A stretch of DNA of 64,000 bases from Plantago major (Eukaryota; Streptophyta; Magnoliopsida; Lamiales; Plantaginaceae), in the NCBI GenBank assembly GCA_026545765.1, contig CM048842.1:21726667-21790666 (forward strand), written 5' to 3'. Made by a program: the position numbers and the translations under genes. The stretch's first letter is position 1; the number at the start of each line of letters is the position of its first letter. Shown in pieces: positions 22,248 through 33,776 of this stretch. The notes beneath the pieces were generated by a model that worked only from the letters and a program-made list of their open reading frames with translations, ran no database searches and was not told the DNA's origin.

Positions 22248-22252
22248 CAAAC
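22248..22252 (+). repeat. Target-site duplication, left copy (CAAAC)
   Basis: CAAAC directly before the solo LTR. The identical CAAAC follows it at 23854-23858. Confidence 0.9.
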
Positions 22253-23853
22253 TGTTAGGAATATCTGTTTAGATTTTGATCAGCAACCTAATGACTTATC
22301 TTAGCACAGAAAGGTGGTTAGTACTCTTGGTTCACTTGAACACTGTAAAAGAGGAAAATCACTAAGTATGTTAGTCTAGCAAATCTTGTATAGGATGTTA
22401 GGTCTTTGAATGTAATTTTTACTTCTTTGAAGAAGACCAAGAAGAAGGCATTCGACAGGAGAGTTCAACAGATTTAATGATTTGAAGACTGCACAAGATT
22501 GCTGAAGACGAAGGTCATCAGATACCTATGACCAGATATCTTGAAGAAACAAGTGTTTTTCAATAAACAGGTTTCACAAAAGATATCTGAAAACACAAGG
22601 CTTCTGAACAAGGAAAAGTGCCCACAGATATCTACACTCAGATACCCTAGATAAAAACTATGTTTCTGGGAAACAATGTCTCAACAGGTATCTGGAGATG
22701 AGAAGGTCTTTGGAAAGGGACATGCAATGCTTCAGAAAGCGTGCATAGTTCCGTTGGCATTACAGGACAAAAATAGTACAATGCAATAAATGCATAGATA
22801 GAGACATCTGAACAAAAGAGGAAATCTCTGAAAAGAGACAACGCCTTCTCAAAGATTATTTTCAGATATCAATAGTTTGAATTTCATTAAGCCTAACGGA
22901 TACTATTCAAACGGCATGATTTTCAACTATAAATATTATCACTTAGAATGCTTGAAAAACATACACTGAACTCACTGAAAATACCAAGCTTCTCTGATAA
23001 TACAATTAGTGCTATCTTTCTCGCAAGCATACAAGCCTTCAACCTACTTATTCTTCAGCTTACAGTTGCGACTAAGCTCTTGAATTCTAAGTATCACAAA
23101 ATTTCTAAGTGTCCTGATCCTTAACAAGCATTGCTATTCAGAAGGAGTCAATCAAAAGATCAAGTATCCGAGATTCATTCTCTAGAACATTCAACATAGA
23201 ATTGGTCAAGAAGAACGATCACCACACATTGTGAAGTGTGTTATGAATCTTGTTAAAGAAGGTAGTATTACATAACCGAGAAGTTATTAATCTACCAAAC
23301 CCGACAAACTACTTAACCAACACCTTAAACGGCGTGGAGTACAGGAAGTACTTAGTTTGGGAAACTAAGGAATAACTCAAAGGTTACTGAGCATAGGAAG
23401 TACTTAGTTTGGGAAACTAAGGAATAGCTCAAAAGGTTTCTGAGTATAGGAAGTACTTGGCTGAGACAGCCGAGGAATAACTCAGGGGGAACACTTGGTT
23501 GGGAACCTAGTGTGTTTAGGAATCGAGAGAAGATTTTTGTAAGGTGAACTTAATTATCTGTCTTAGTGGATTCTAGGTTTGAGAAAGGCCAAGTTGATTA
23601 GTCAAGGATTACGCCACCTTCAGATACCACTATAAAGATCAAGTTATTTACTTTCTTTATTTATCTTATTTAGTATTTACACATGTTGTCGAGCACGCCG
23701 CACTTATCTCAGAAAAGTCTTCCGCTCTCTGAAATTAAGTATCAGATTTCTTCACAGATATCTGAGAAATTTTGTTTATCGACAAAAGTTTCAAAAGACT
23801 ATTCACCCCCCCCCCCCTCTAGTCTTTTCCCTTTGCCGTTATCTGGACCAACA
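22253..23853 (+). mobile_element. Solo copia LTR S1
   Basis: A complete 1601-bp LTR of the Cop family, TGTTAGGAATATCTG...CTGGACCAACA, with TATAAATA at 22928-22935 and a run of 12 C at 23806-23817. It is flanked by perfect CAAAC repeats. No primer site or interior is present, so it is a solo LTR from intra-element recombination. It sits inside a G1 LTR. Confidence 0.93.
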
Positions 23854-24185
23854 CAAACAAAGCATCTTTCCACAAACAACACAGGTATGAAAAACATTTG
23901 CATAACCGACATTGATGCTAAAACTATTCCATCATATATAAACCAAGTAATCAAAGATCCCAGCTAACCCTTACACAGGTGAATTAGTCTAACATAACTG
24001 AAAGTAAATAAACTGTAAACTAAATTGAAATCATGTTTGAAACAACTAAACCGTAAGAAGATGGCGAGTGTCGACCCTCAACTTCTCCTCTTCGATTCCC
24101 TCTTGACGATCGATCTTTATGCCTTTCGATGTCTTGAAGTCTTCTTGATTGCTTGCTGACGGCTAGGGTTTTGGGGTTTCACATC

Positions 24186-25599
24186 TGTTAGGAATATCTG
24201 TTAGTATTTTGATCATTTATCACATGTTCCTATCTTAGCCAGAAAGGTGATTAAGTACTCTTAGTTCACTTGAACATTGTAAAAGAGGAAATCACTGAGT
24301 ATGATTAGTCTAGTAAATCTTGTTTTAGGATTATAGGTCTCTGAATGTAATTTTTATTTCCAAGAAGACCATGAAGATCAATCCTAGCAATGGAGATTTT
24401 CCAAGATTACAAGACCTAGATTGCACAAGATTTATGAAGACACCAAGGTTTAGTCTCACTCGGAAAGACTATGTCCTTAATCCTTTCTTAAGTGCATTTA
24501 GTTACTTTTGAAACATGATTCTGGAACATATGACATCATGAGTATGGAGCATGCAAGCCATCAGAAAGGCTAATGTATCCTTTGAAGACTACAGGACAAG
24601 AAATAGTACATGTGCATTAATTGCATCGGCGTAAAAGTCATAAAGCACAATCCTCTCGAGATATGAGACAAGGACTTCTGAGTACTCATTTCAAGATAAG
24701 TATAGACTGAATTTGAATTGTGTCTAACGGATAACATCCCAACGACTCTCTAATTCATCTATAAATATCACACACTTAGATGGTGAGAAATACAATGACC
24801 AAAGAACGATCTAACTTGCAAACTTACAATCTAGCAAAGTATTCTCTCAAGCACTCTACTACCCTTTCTGAAAGCTTTCTGTTGATTGAAGAATCACTAG
24901 TAGTTCTAAGTTGTCCTGAACCTTAACAAGAGATTGTTATTCGTGAAAGAGTTGAACTATCAGATAACCTTTCTGAAGCTCATTCTCCAGAACGGACATC
25001 AATTACTTGGGTCAAGAAGAGCGATTGCCATACACTGAACAAGTGTATTAAGTATTCTTGTTCTATTAGGCTCTCTGGAAACATAACTGAAAAGTTATAC
25101 AAGAAGCCTCTCTGACAAACCTTATAACCAACACCATCAAGGCGTGGAGTAGAGGAAGTACTTTATTTGGGAAATCAGGGAATAACTCCAAGGTTATCTG
25201 AGTAGAGGAAGTACTTAGCTCTAGGAGTCAGAATAACTCAGGGGAACATTTGGTTGGGAACCATTTGTTTAGGAATCTTAGAATAGGATTATTGTAAGGT
25301 GAACTCAATTATCTGTTCTAGTGAATTCTAGGTCTCGTAAAGACCGGTGGATTATTTCGAGGATTACGCCACCTCCGTATACCACTATACTTGTGTTATT
25401 TACCTTCAGATTTATCTTTCAGCAAAGCACACACACTTACTTATTGTTTCTGCACTTACCTATCTTAAAGTCTTCCGCGCTCTGAATTTAAGTATCAGAA
25501 ACCCCCAGGTTTCTGAGTAACTGTGTTTATCGACAAAAGTTTAAAAGACTATTCACCCCCCACCCCTAGTCTTATACTTTGCCGTTATCTGGACCAACA
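24186..25599 (+). mobile_element. Solo copia LTR S2 (older, diverged)
   Basis: A 1414-bp LTR with intact TGTTAGGAATATCTG start and CTGGACCAACA end but many substitutions and deletions relative to S1. Flanks ACATC (24181-24185) and ACTTC (25600-25604) match at four of five bases, a decayed target duplication. It also sits in the G1 LTR. TATAAATA near 24760 is kept. Confidence 0.87.
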
Positions 25600-26257
25600 A
25601 CTTCTCCGAGGACCGGTTCTCTCTCAGGAGAGCTGATTTTGTGTTTCAGAACCCTAATGTTCGGTTCTCTTGTTTGGAACCCTTCCGTTCCACTCTCTCT
25701 TTATTATGAGACCCCAATGGTCTTATTTATTCTAAAAATTCCGAGCTAAAACCGCCATTGATCATTAAGGATGGTTCAGGAAGACGGGCCCTAGCTTGAC
25801 AGCGTAAAATGATTGAAAACCAAACCGCATCGCTTCTCCATGCTTAGGGACCACATTGCACTTCTTCAAGGGTCCTCCGGGATCGCCATGCGATTCCATG
25901 CATTCGAATCTGCTTGCTTTATTCTTCAATTTCGGGCTTCGTAACTTCGTTTACTCAAAAAGTTATCTTCTACAAAGTTGTAGCATCTTCAATTATCTTC
26001 GCACTGGCTGGTCACATGACATGTTTTGACTGCTTGAACTCCGTGCATTGGCCAATTCTGTGTATTTTCTTAAATTACTCGATTTCGCACAATTATGTCG
26101 TTTTGGCACCTGAAATCGTGCAATTCCACAAAAATGCGATCATGACCTACAAGATACACATGTAGTTGGTATTTGACCATAAAACGATATATATTGATTC
26201 TATGGCCAAAAAAAGGGTCTAAAAGCATGCTATATTGCACATTTCATTGTCACATCA

Positions 26258-27555
26258 CACCCACAAACAACTTTCTTGCTCATCCTTGAGCAAGGCAAAA
26301 ACGATAAAAAGTGACAGTGAAATGATGCCAAACTTAGTACTCCAATTTAAAACTTTCACAAGGATGATTTTTCACATTCAACCCCATTTATTAACTAAGT
26401 CAGATATCGGAGATCGTGAAACCAACAGACAAAAACGAACATCGATCTGCATTGTCGGGTTCTCAAGTAACAAGATCAATGATAATTCACATAAGAACCT
26501 TACGGTATGTGACTCATGCTTCCCTTCAAAAAGTAAATTACCGTATACACAGACTTCTGAGGCAATCAGAGATGAGGCTAGAAAAAGGATTAAGGTAGGA
26601 TATGCGTAATTAAGCTAAATGCTGAGATATAGGTCCTCCATGCTCCTTATGAATACTACCCGGTCAAAAGTTCATCCCTTCTTCTCCACCTTCTCAAAAT
26701 AATAAAGACTGATGCTCCTCTATCTCTCTTTTTACATACCATTTTTTGAGGTCGTTTCGACCCGTATGTTTTTTGTTGGCCATCATTAGGCTCTTTTGTT
26801 TGCCTCATTGGGCTCTTTTAGTCTCTACATTTTTTGGTAGTGTCTATATTACCGAATTCTGCACTTTTGTGCGTGCTTGTTTGGTATACATGCCATCAAC
26901 CCTCACGGACATGTAGCTTTAAGGGCCACGCCGGTATGTGGGTAGTATTGTAAGATGCCCAACACGAAATGATGATCACAAGGACCATAGATCCACTACG
27001 AGACTTTTAGTACTTGCTTTTTATGGTACTTTTTTTTTTTTTTGGTAACATGCTTTTTTCGGTACTTCTTTTTCTTCATTTTTTTAGAGAGAGGGAGAAA
27101 ACAAAAGCACAATGCAACCACAACTCCCTTCTACTTCTCCTCCCCCCAAACCTGTTAGTTTCACCGAGTTTACTTCTTCCCAGAATCCCTCTTTAACTAT
27201 TCATACTCACTTAGAGCATGAAAGACTTCTAAAACAATGTATATAAGTGAATCAAGAGATTAAGGGGAAAATTGAAGGAAAAATATTCTAAGATTGCCTC
27301 TTTATCTTTGTGTTGCATGGCAATAACTCATAAGTAGGTGCATGTAAAGTGTCTTGGTTCAAAATGTAAGATGAAGATCTCTTGCTGATGAGAACATAGG
27401 TTTCTATACAATCGACATAAGTAAATGAAAGGGCCTCAATCAAAACAATAAAAGACTTAAATATTAAATAGGCTTGAATAAACTTCGAGCCGTAGCTCGG
27501 TAAATAACAACGAGTCAAAGCTCGGTATAAAAATAATGAGTCAAAGCTCGGTAAT
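26258..27555 (-). mobile_element. 3' interior of minus-strand G1 element
   Basis: Contains the PPT next to the LTR (minus: GTTTGTGGGTG), the stem-loop TTGCTCAAGGATGAGCAA, and the conserved phrase GTTGATGGCATGTATACCAA (about 26900) shared with 33070. AT-rich and T-rich stretches make up the rest. No protein domain seen. It ends at the start of a plus-strand G1 LTR. Confidence 0.65.
27484..27555 (+). repeat. Short tandem repeat abutting G1 LTR
   Basis: Three units of about 26 bp around GAGTCAAAGCTCGGTA (first unit GAGCCGTAGCTCGGTA), ending at the base before the G1 LTR. Confidence 0.6.
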
Positions 27556-28835
27556 TGATGTGACAATGAAATGTGCGATATAGCATACTTTTAGACCCTC
27601 GTTTTTTGCACTAGATGCCATATTTGTATCGTTTTATGGTCAATTACCAACTTTGCGTGTTTTCTGTAGGTCATGATTGCGTTTTTGAGGATTTGCACGA
27701 TTCCAGGCACCAAAACGGCATAATTGTGCCAAATCGGGACAAGTAAATACGCTGGACTGACCATTGCACGGAGTTCGAGGAGTCAAAACATGTCATGCGA
27801 CCAACCGATGCGAAGAGAATTGAAGATGCAACAACTTTGTAGAAGACCACTTTCCGAGAACACGAAGTTACGTAGCCCAAAATTGAAGAATGAAGAAAAC
27901 AGATTCGAAACTGGAGCAGTCGAAGACTGCGACCGCTGTGGTGTGTCTGTTTTGGATCTGGGCTGTTCTGCTAGCCTGTCAAGCTAAAGCCTGCCTTCCT
28001 AAACATTCCTTATTGAACAATGGTGGTTTGAGCTCGAGATTTCACCTATAAATAAGACCTCAGGGGTCTCAGAATTCTACACAGCTCACAAAGCAGCTCT
28101 CCTAAGAGAGAACCAGTCCTCAGGGAATTGAAACCCCAACCCGCTGGTCGTCAGGCACCCAGAAGGAGGAAACCCTAGAAGTAGCAGCACGAAGACATCA
28201 GAGGCTTAGCTTCTTCTTTCTTTCTTCTTAGATTTCGATTTGTGTTCTTTGTTACTATGAGCAGCTAACTTTATTTTGTAAAGGTGATCGAACCACCGTA
28301 ACTCTACTTTTGCTACTTCTTTACATACCGTGATATGTTAATGGAATAGTTATTTGACGTAAATCGTGGTTATACAACTCTATACATCCTTCGTGGTGTG
28401 ATGTTCTGTTGAGTGACACAGTAATTTCTTTAAATCAAGGTAGGGTACTGTGCGATCGCGCCGAGCACCATAGTATTATGCCTCATTGCGTTAGAGGTAA
28501 CTGCGTAGGATTTTAACTAGGACGTTGGGATTAGCATAGCAAAGAGAGGTTGGGGAACCTTTATGCCTGTCCACTATTGATTTACAAACACAGCAATTTA
28601 GGGTTTACTGCAATTCAATTATTATGTCTGAGATTAATCTGTTTACTTTTCTGCATTTAATCAAAAACATTATTTGCCTGTTCCTATGCTAAGTGTCCGT
28701 GGAGAACGACATCCCGAGTCAACTTTCCGCTATAAAACTGTGGATTTGAGGAATTTCAACTTATAAATTTAGTCTTGATTGTATTTAGGGATTACAGGTT
28801 CTACAACGAAAAACAAAATCTCTGGGTGCACATCA
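27556..28835 (+). repeat. G1 LTR 1 (5' LTR of first plus-strand copy)
   Basis: 1280 bp, TGATGTGACAATG...GTGCACATCA, with 7-bp terminal inverted repeats TGATGTG/CACATCA. TATAAATA at 28047-28054 is followed by a GACCTCAGGGGTC hairpin. It has neither of the duplications seen in LTRs 2-4. Confidence 0.88.
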
Positions 28836-28840
28836 AAATT

Positions 28841-28858
28841 TGGCACCGCTGTCGGGGA
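28841..28858 (+). other. Primer-binding site, first plus G1 copy (tRNA-Asp type)
   Basis: TGGCACCGCTGTCGGGGA, five bases after the LTR. One mismatch to the G3 primer site. Confidence 0.85.
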
Positions 28859-29154
28859 TACTTGACCGCTCAAGCAAGTTTCAATGACCGAGATAAGTTG
28901 AAATCTTTCTTTCACTTTTTAATTTATGCACTATCTTTTAATACGCATAAAGATAAACCCAAAAATCAGAAACCCGTGGAGAATCTATCTCCACAGTAAA
29001 AAATCCAAAAATATTTTATTTTCCGTATTAGTCTACTTTCTTATCAAAAACCAAAAAACAAATAACTTTAGAATTCTGTTTATTATCTTTCTAGTATTAT
29101 CTATTCGTATCTGCAAAGACTTGTCTGTTAGTGTTCTTTCTAAACAAAAAAAGC

Positions 29155-30315
29155 ATGGAGCCAACTAGTGACGCAAACAAGGAGGGTACTAGCAATGAGA
29201 CTCACCCTGGTTACATTCCGATGTGCAAATTGTAGAATTGCTCAAGGCTCATCTCTAGATTAAAACCGAAAGAGAAGGACTAGAATGAGAAAGGCTAAGG
29301 ATAGCCGAGGAAATGTTGAGATTGGATGAGAACAGGAGAAGGGATAACCACGCAAGGGTGGAGCTAGTGGATGAAGAAGGCAAACCCATGCGCGACTATG
29401 TTATGCCGAGATTTACGCCGCATACCTCGAGCATCCACCTGGAGAGGATCAACAGAGAATATGACCTAAAGGACACCCATCTGAACCAACTACCGCACTT
29501 CTATGGGAACCCGACTGAAAACCCGATCTAATTTCTTAGGGAGTTCTACACAGAAGTTGGAGGTGTACCACCGCCTATCATGTAATGTCAGCTTCGGAGA
29601 AAGGTGTTCCCTAGCTGCCTCAAGGACAAGGTAAGGGATTGGTTATGCTCACTACCATCAATAAGTCTGAGCACATGGGATGAAGTGGTCAATAAGTTTA
29701 TGCTTAGGTACTTCCCGCAAAGAAGGACATCTGACCTGAAGAACCAAATCCAGAACTTCAGCCAATTTGACGGAGAAACCTTTCACAAAGCGTGGGAGAG
29801 ATATAAGGATTTGCTGGACAACTGCCCAATGTACACGTGTGGAGAATTCGACAAGGTCAACAACTTTTATAGGGGAATTGACTCCAGCAGCCAGGCACTC
29901 ATCGATGGAGCAAGTCAAGGAAACCTCCTGAACATACCGCCAAGGAGGATTTGGGAGGTATGTGAAAAAATAATTGAAAACTCTAGGCAGAAAGGATGAG
30001 GGAAAAGGTGAGCACCCTCAGGGGCAACCTCGACTGAGGAGGCATACCATATTGAGGTTAACCGCCCCACGAGAAAATCAGCAGGTGAACCACTAGTGCC
30101 AATACCGGGAAGAACATCAGATTTCCTTGTCCAACAGCGGGTGTGGGAACTGGAAAGGAAGGTTGATTTCTTAATGAATAAAATGATGAGGATGGAAGTC
30201 ACCGTAAGAGGATAAGGAGAAGCCATCATAGGGTTTGGAGATACATTCGGAGGAGTTGGAGAAATGTTTGCGAGGATTGAGGAACGTCTTAAACAAAATG
30301 AAAGACAGACTAAGG
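29155..30315 (+). pseudogene. gag: G1 gag, first copy, broken
   Basis: ATG at 29155. Stops occur early (about 29236 and 29281), so the reading restarts at MLRLDENRRRDNHARVELVD (29313). The capsid core (LPHFYGNPTENP; KDKVRDWLCSLP; TWDEVVNKFMLRYFP; DGETFHKAWERYKDLLDNCP) is a Retrotrans_gag domain of Athila type, interrupted by stops near 29530 and 29584. The copy ends inside the gag C-terminal region, where LTR 2 begins at 30316. Confidence 0.82.
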
Positions 30316-31613
30316 TGATGATGAAATGTGCGATATAGCATACTTCTAGACCCTCGTTTTTTGCCCTAGATGCAATATTTGTGTCGTTTTATGGTTATTT
30401 ACCAACTTTGAATGTTTTATGTAGGTCATGATCGCGGTTTTGAGGATTTGCACGATTTCAGACACTAAAATGGAATAATTCTGCCAAATCTAGAAAAGGA
30501 AGCAAATATGCCGGATCAACCATTGCATAGAGTTCGAGGAGTCAAAACATGTCATTCGACCGACCAATGTGAAGATAATTGAAGGCGGAATAACTTTGTA
30601 GAAGACCACATTTCGAGGAAACGGAGTAGCGAAGCCCGAAATTGAAGAACGAAGATCTATAGATGTAAGAAATCAAGATGGCGCTCGGAGGATGCAGAGA
30701 GGTCATCGCTTCTGTGCCGCAATCATGGTTCCATTTTTCTCTGGCTTTTTCTGTTAGCCCATCAGTCTGAGTCCCACCTTCCTAAACTTTCCTTATTGAA
30801 GAATGGTGGTTTGGAGGTCGAAATTTCACCTATAAATAAGACCTCAGGGGTCTCAGATTTCACACAACTCACAAAGCAACTCTCCTAGAGAGAGAAACAG
30901 TCCTCGGGGAAGTGAAACCCCAAAGTAGCTCTCTTAGAGAGAGAAACAGTCCTCGGTGAAGTGAAACTCAACCACCGGGCCGTCAGCACCCGTATGAGGA
31001 AGCACCAGAGCATCAAAGACGGAGACATCAAGATCATTAGAGACTAAACTTTTTCGTCCTTTGTTTTTAGATTTCAATTGCTGTTCTAGAATTACTATGA
31101 GTAGCTAATTTCCTTTTGTAAAGGCGACCCGCCGCAACTCTGCTTTTGCTACTTCTTTACATACCGGGATATGTTAATGGAATAGTTATTTGACATAAAT
31201 CGTAGTTATACAACTCTATACATTCTTCGTGGTGTGATGTTTCTGCTGGGTGACATAGTAGTTTCATTGAACTGAGTGGGGGTGCTCATGCCGACTGTGC
31301 CTTAGGACCATAGTATATCACCCCGCTGTCGTTAGAGGTAACTGTGTAGGATTTTAACTAGGAAGTTGGGAGTAGCATTGAATTGCAACAAAGCAATTTA
31401 TTCTTTATGCGATTAAAACTGTTTACTTTTCTGCATTCAATTACATCGTTATTTGCTTGTTCCTATGCTAAGTGTCCGTGGATAATGACAACCCGAGTCA
31501 ACTTTCCGCTTTAAACTATGGATTTGAGGACTTCCGTCTTATAAATTTAATCTTGATTGTATTTGAAGATTACAGGTTCTATAATGAAAAACGAGATCTC
31601 TGAGTGCACATCA
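30316..31613 (+). repeat. G1 LTR 2
   Basis: 1298 bp, TGATGATGAAATG...GTGCACATCA, TATAAATA at 30831-30838. A 49-bp tandem duplication (units from 30872 and 30921) lies downstream of the TATA box. It joins the gag of the first copy directly, with no PPT upstream. The primer site TGGCGCCGCTGCCTGGGA follows at 31619. Confidence 0.87.
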
Positions 31614-32175
31614 AAATTTGGCGCCGCTGCCTGGGACACTTGACCGCTCAAGCAAGTTTCAATTAACCGAGATAAGTTGAAATCTTTCTTTCACCTATTT
31701 AATTTACGATCGCTTTTTAAATTCGTAAAGCATAAATCCAAAAAAATCAAAAAATCTGTGAGAATCTATCTCCACAGGAAAAAATCGAAAAAATATTTTC
31801 TTCCCGCATTAGTTTACTTCTTCATCAAGAAAATCCAAAAGTATTTACTTTTAGATTCCTTTTTATTTCTTTCCCTTATTAGTTTACTTCCTTATTCAGA
31901 AAATCCAAAAAATACTTTCTTTCTTGCATTACTTTACTTCCTTATTCAGAAAATCCAAAAAATATTTTCTTTCCAGCATTAGTTTACTTCCTTATCAAGA
32001 AAACCTAAAAATAAGTAATTTTAGATTTCTGTTTATTTTCTTTCCAGTACTATATATTTGTATCTGCCAGGGTTTGTTGGTTTTTATGCAAGGTAGGAGA
32101 AGTGTAAGAACACCATTGGTACCGCTTAGAGACGACGTAGACAAGCTTGAAAGGAGAAGAATATTTACTACCATC

Positions 32176-32978
32176 ATGGAATCATCTAGCAACATGAGTG
32201 GAGAAGGAACTAGCAACGACAATCCATCCGGGAATGTCGCAACTTCTGAACTGGAGCAACTACTTAGGGCTCGACTGGAGATCCAACTTGAGAGGGAAGA
32301 GCTGGAATGAGAAAGGCTAAGGATAGCCGAGGAGAGATTGATGTTAGATGAGAACCGAAGAAGGGATAACTACGCAAGGGTGGAACTGGTAGACGAAGAC
32401 GACAGACCCTTGCGCGACTATGTTATGCCAAGACTTACTCCGCAAGGGAGTATGATCTAAAAGGAACTCTTCTGAACCAACTACCACACTTCTACGGGAA
32501 TGCAAGTGAAGACCCGATGCACTTTATGAGGGAATTCTACGCAATAGTTGGAGTTATACCACTGAACGGGCTCACGGAGTGTCAACTCAGAAGGAGAATC
32601 TTCCCTAGCTGGCTTAAGGAAAAGGCGAAGAACTAACTTATCTCACTACAGTCGGGTAGTTTGACTACATGGGATGAGGTCTACAACAAGTTTAAGCTCA
32701 GATACTTCCCATTGAAGAAGACATCCAACCTGCAGAGCCAGATCCAAAACTTCAGCCAATTCGACGGAGAAACCTTCCATGAAGCGTGGGAGAGATACAA
32801 GAATCTACTTCATAGATACCTTATGCATTCTTATGCACTGTTTAACAAGGTCAATAACTTCTACAAGGGAATTGACTCTATCAGCCAAGCACTCCTCGAC
32901 GGAGGATGTCAAGGAAACCAACTAGATGCTCCCCCAAGAAGGATTTGGGAAGAGTGGGAGAACCTGAGTGAGAAATCT
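32176..32978 (+). pseudogene. gag: G1 gag, second copy, broken and 3'-truncated
   Basis: ATG at 32176 (MESSSNMSGEGTSNDNPSG). Broken by a TGA near 32307 and by deletion of the segment before REYDLKGT. The capsid core at 32661-32970 (TWDEVYNKFKLRYFP, DGETFHEAWERYKNLL) is readable. At about 32978 the sequence jumps to the 3' non-coding interior. The gag C-terminus, protease and aORF are therefore deleted from this copy. Confidence 0.8.
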
Positions 32979-33776
32979 ATGAGAAGTGTGATCACCATTT
33001 TCGTGTTGGGCATGTTATAGATACTACCCACATACCGGCATGGCCCTAAAAAGCTACATGTCCATGAGGGTTGATGGCATGTATACCAAACCAGCACGCA
33101 CAAAAGTGTGAAATTCGGTAAAACAGACACTACGAAAAAATGGAGAGACTAAAAGAGCCCAATGATGCCAACCAAAAGCATACGAGTCAGTAAAATGACT
33201 GCATAAAAAGTATGCATAAAGAAAAGGAAAAAAAATAGCAAGTAGACTATTTGTGAAGCAACCGATGGAATAGCAACGATAATAGAAGAGAAGTTGAAGA
33301 TTTATCATTACGGGAAGACGAAGTCGAAAGAAGGAGCGCGGTGTCTGAAAGGATAAGTCCCCCTAAAACACCCTTTTACTCTACCTTGTCATCTTTTAAT
33401 GATACTTGGCCTTTCCCTTCTCTTTATTATCCTACCTGATTTACTTACCAAGGTAACCTGAGTACTACTTTGATTTGTGCCTTGACTTTTGGGAGCAGGA
33501 TTGCATAACATTACCGCGAGATAATGATTTTGAAGCACACATATAAGGACACTGGGTTACACTTGTAACCGCTGGCGGTAGTGAGTAATGCTTACTTGTT
33601 AGTTGTTTGAAGTGGAGTCTTGAAGTTGGAGTTGAAGCTAAGCGAGTTAGTAGAGTTCGATCTTTGAAACCTCGCTAGTCTATGTGGTGGATTAATCTTG
33701 CTGCTCATTTCATTGACACTTCATAATTATCATTTTTGCTTTGCTCAAGGATGAGCAAGAAACTGGTTTGGGGGTG
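32979..33776 (+). other. 3' non-coding interior of second G1 copy, with PPT
   Basis: No coding sequence. It carries the conserved phrase around GTTGATGGCATGTATACC, the stem-loop TTGCTCAAGGATGAGCAA (33741-33758) and the PPT TGGTTTGGGGGTG (33764-33776), directly against LTR 3. Confidence 0.7.

Larger units (their letters stand above)
21691..26257 (-). repeat. G1 gypsy LTR, split by two solo copia LTRs
   Basis: Pieces 21691-22252, 23859-24185 and 25600-26257 join into one LTR of about 1.54 kb, TGATGTGACAATG...GTGCACATCA on the minus strand. Compare the plus-strand LTRs at 27556 and 30316. No primer site follows the inner end at 21691, and a PPT precedes 26257, so this is a 3' LTR. Its outer flank (GGAAT, 21686-21690) should be one copy of the target duplication. 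Confidence 0.8.

Noticed and set aside
26235..26609. Plus-strand 124-residue ORF in G1 interior
   Set aside because: Lies in the 3' non-coding region of a minus-strand element, starts within its LTR end, and has no recognisable domain or counterpart in other copies.
28841..28858. Possible tRNA genes near the LTRs
   Set aside because: Only the 12-18 bases complementary to a tRNA 3' end are present. No cloverleaf or A/B boxes, so these are primer-binding sites.
31677..31982. Lys/Phe/Leu-rich ORFs (also at 35304-35582)
   Set aside because: Frame through AT-rich near-repeats of GAAAATCCAAAAAATATTTTC in the gypsy 5' leader, upstream of gag; no evidence of coding.
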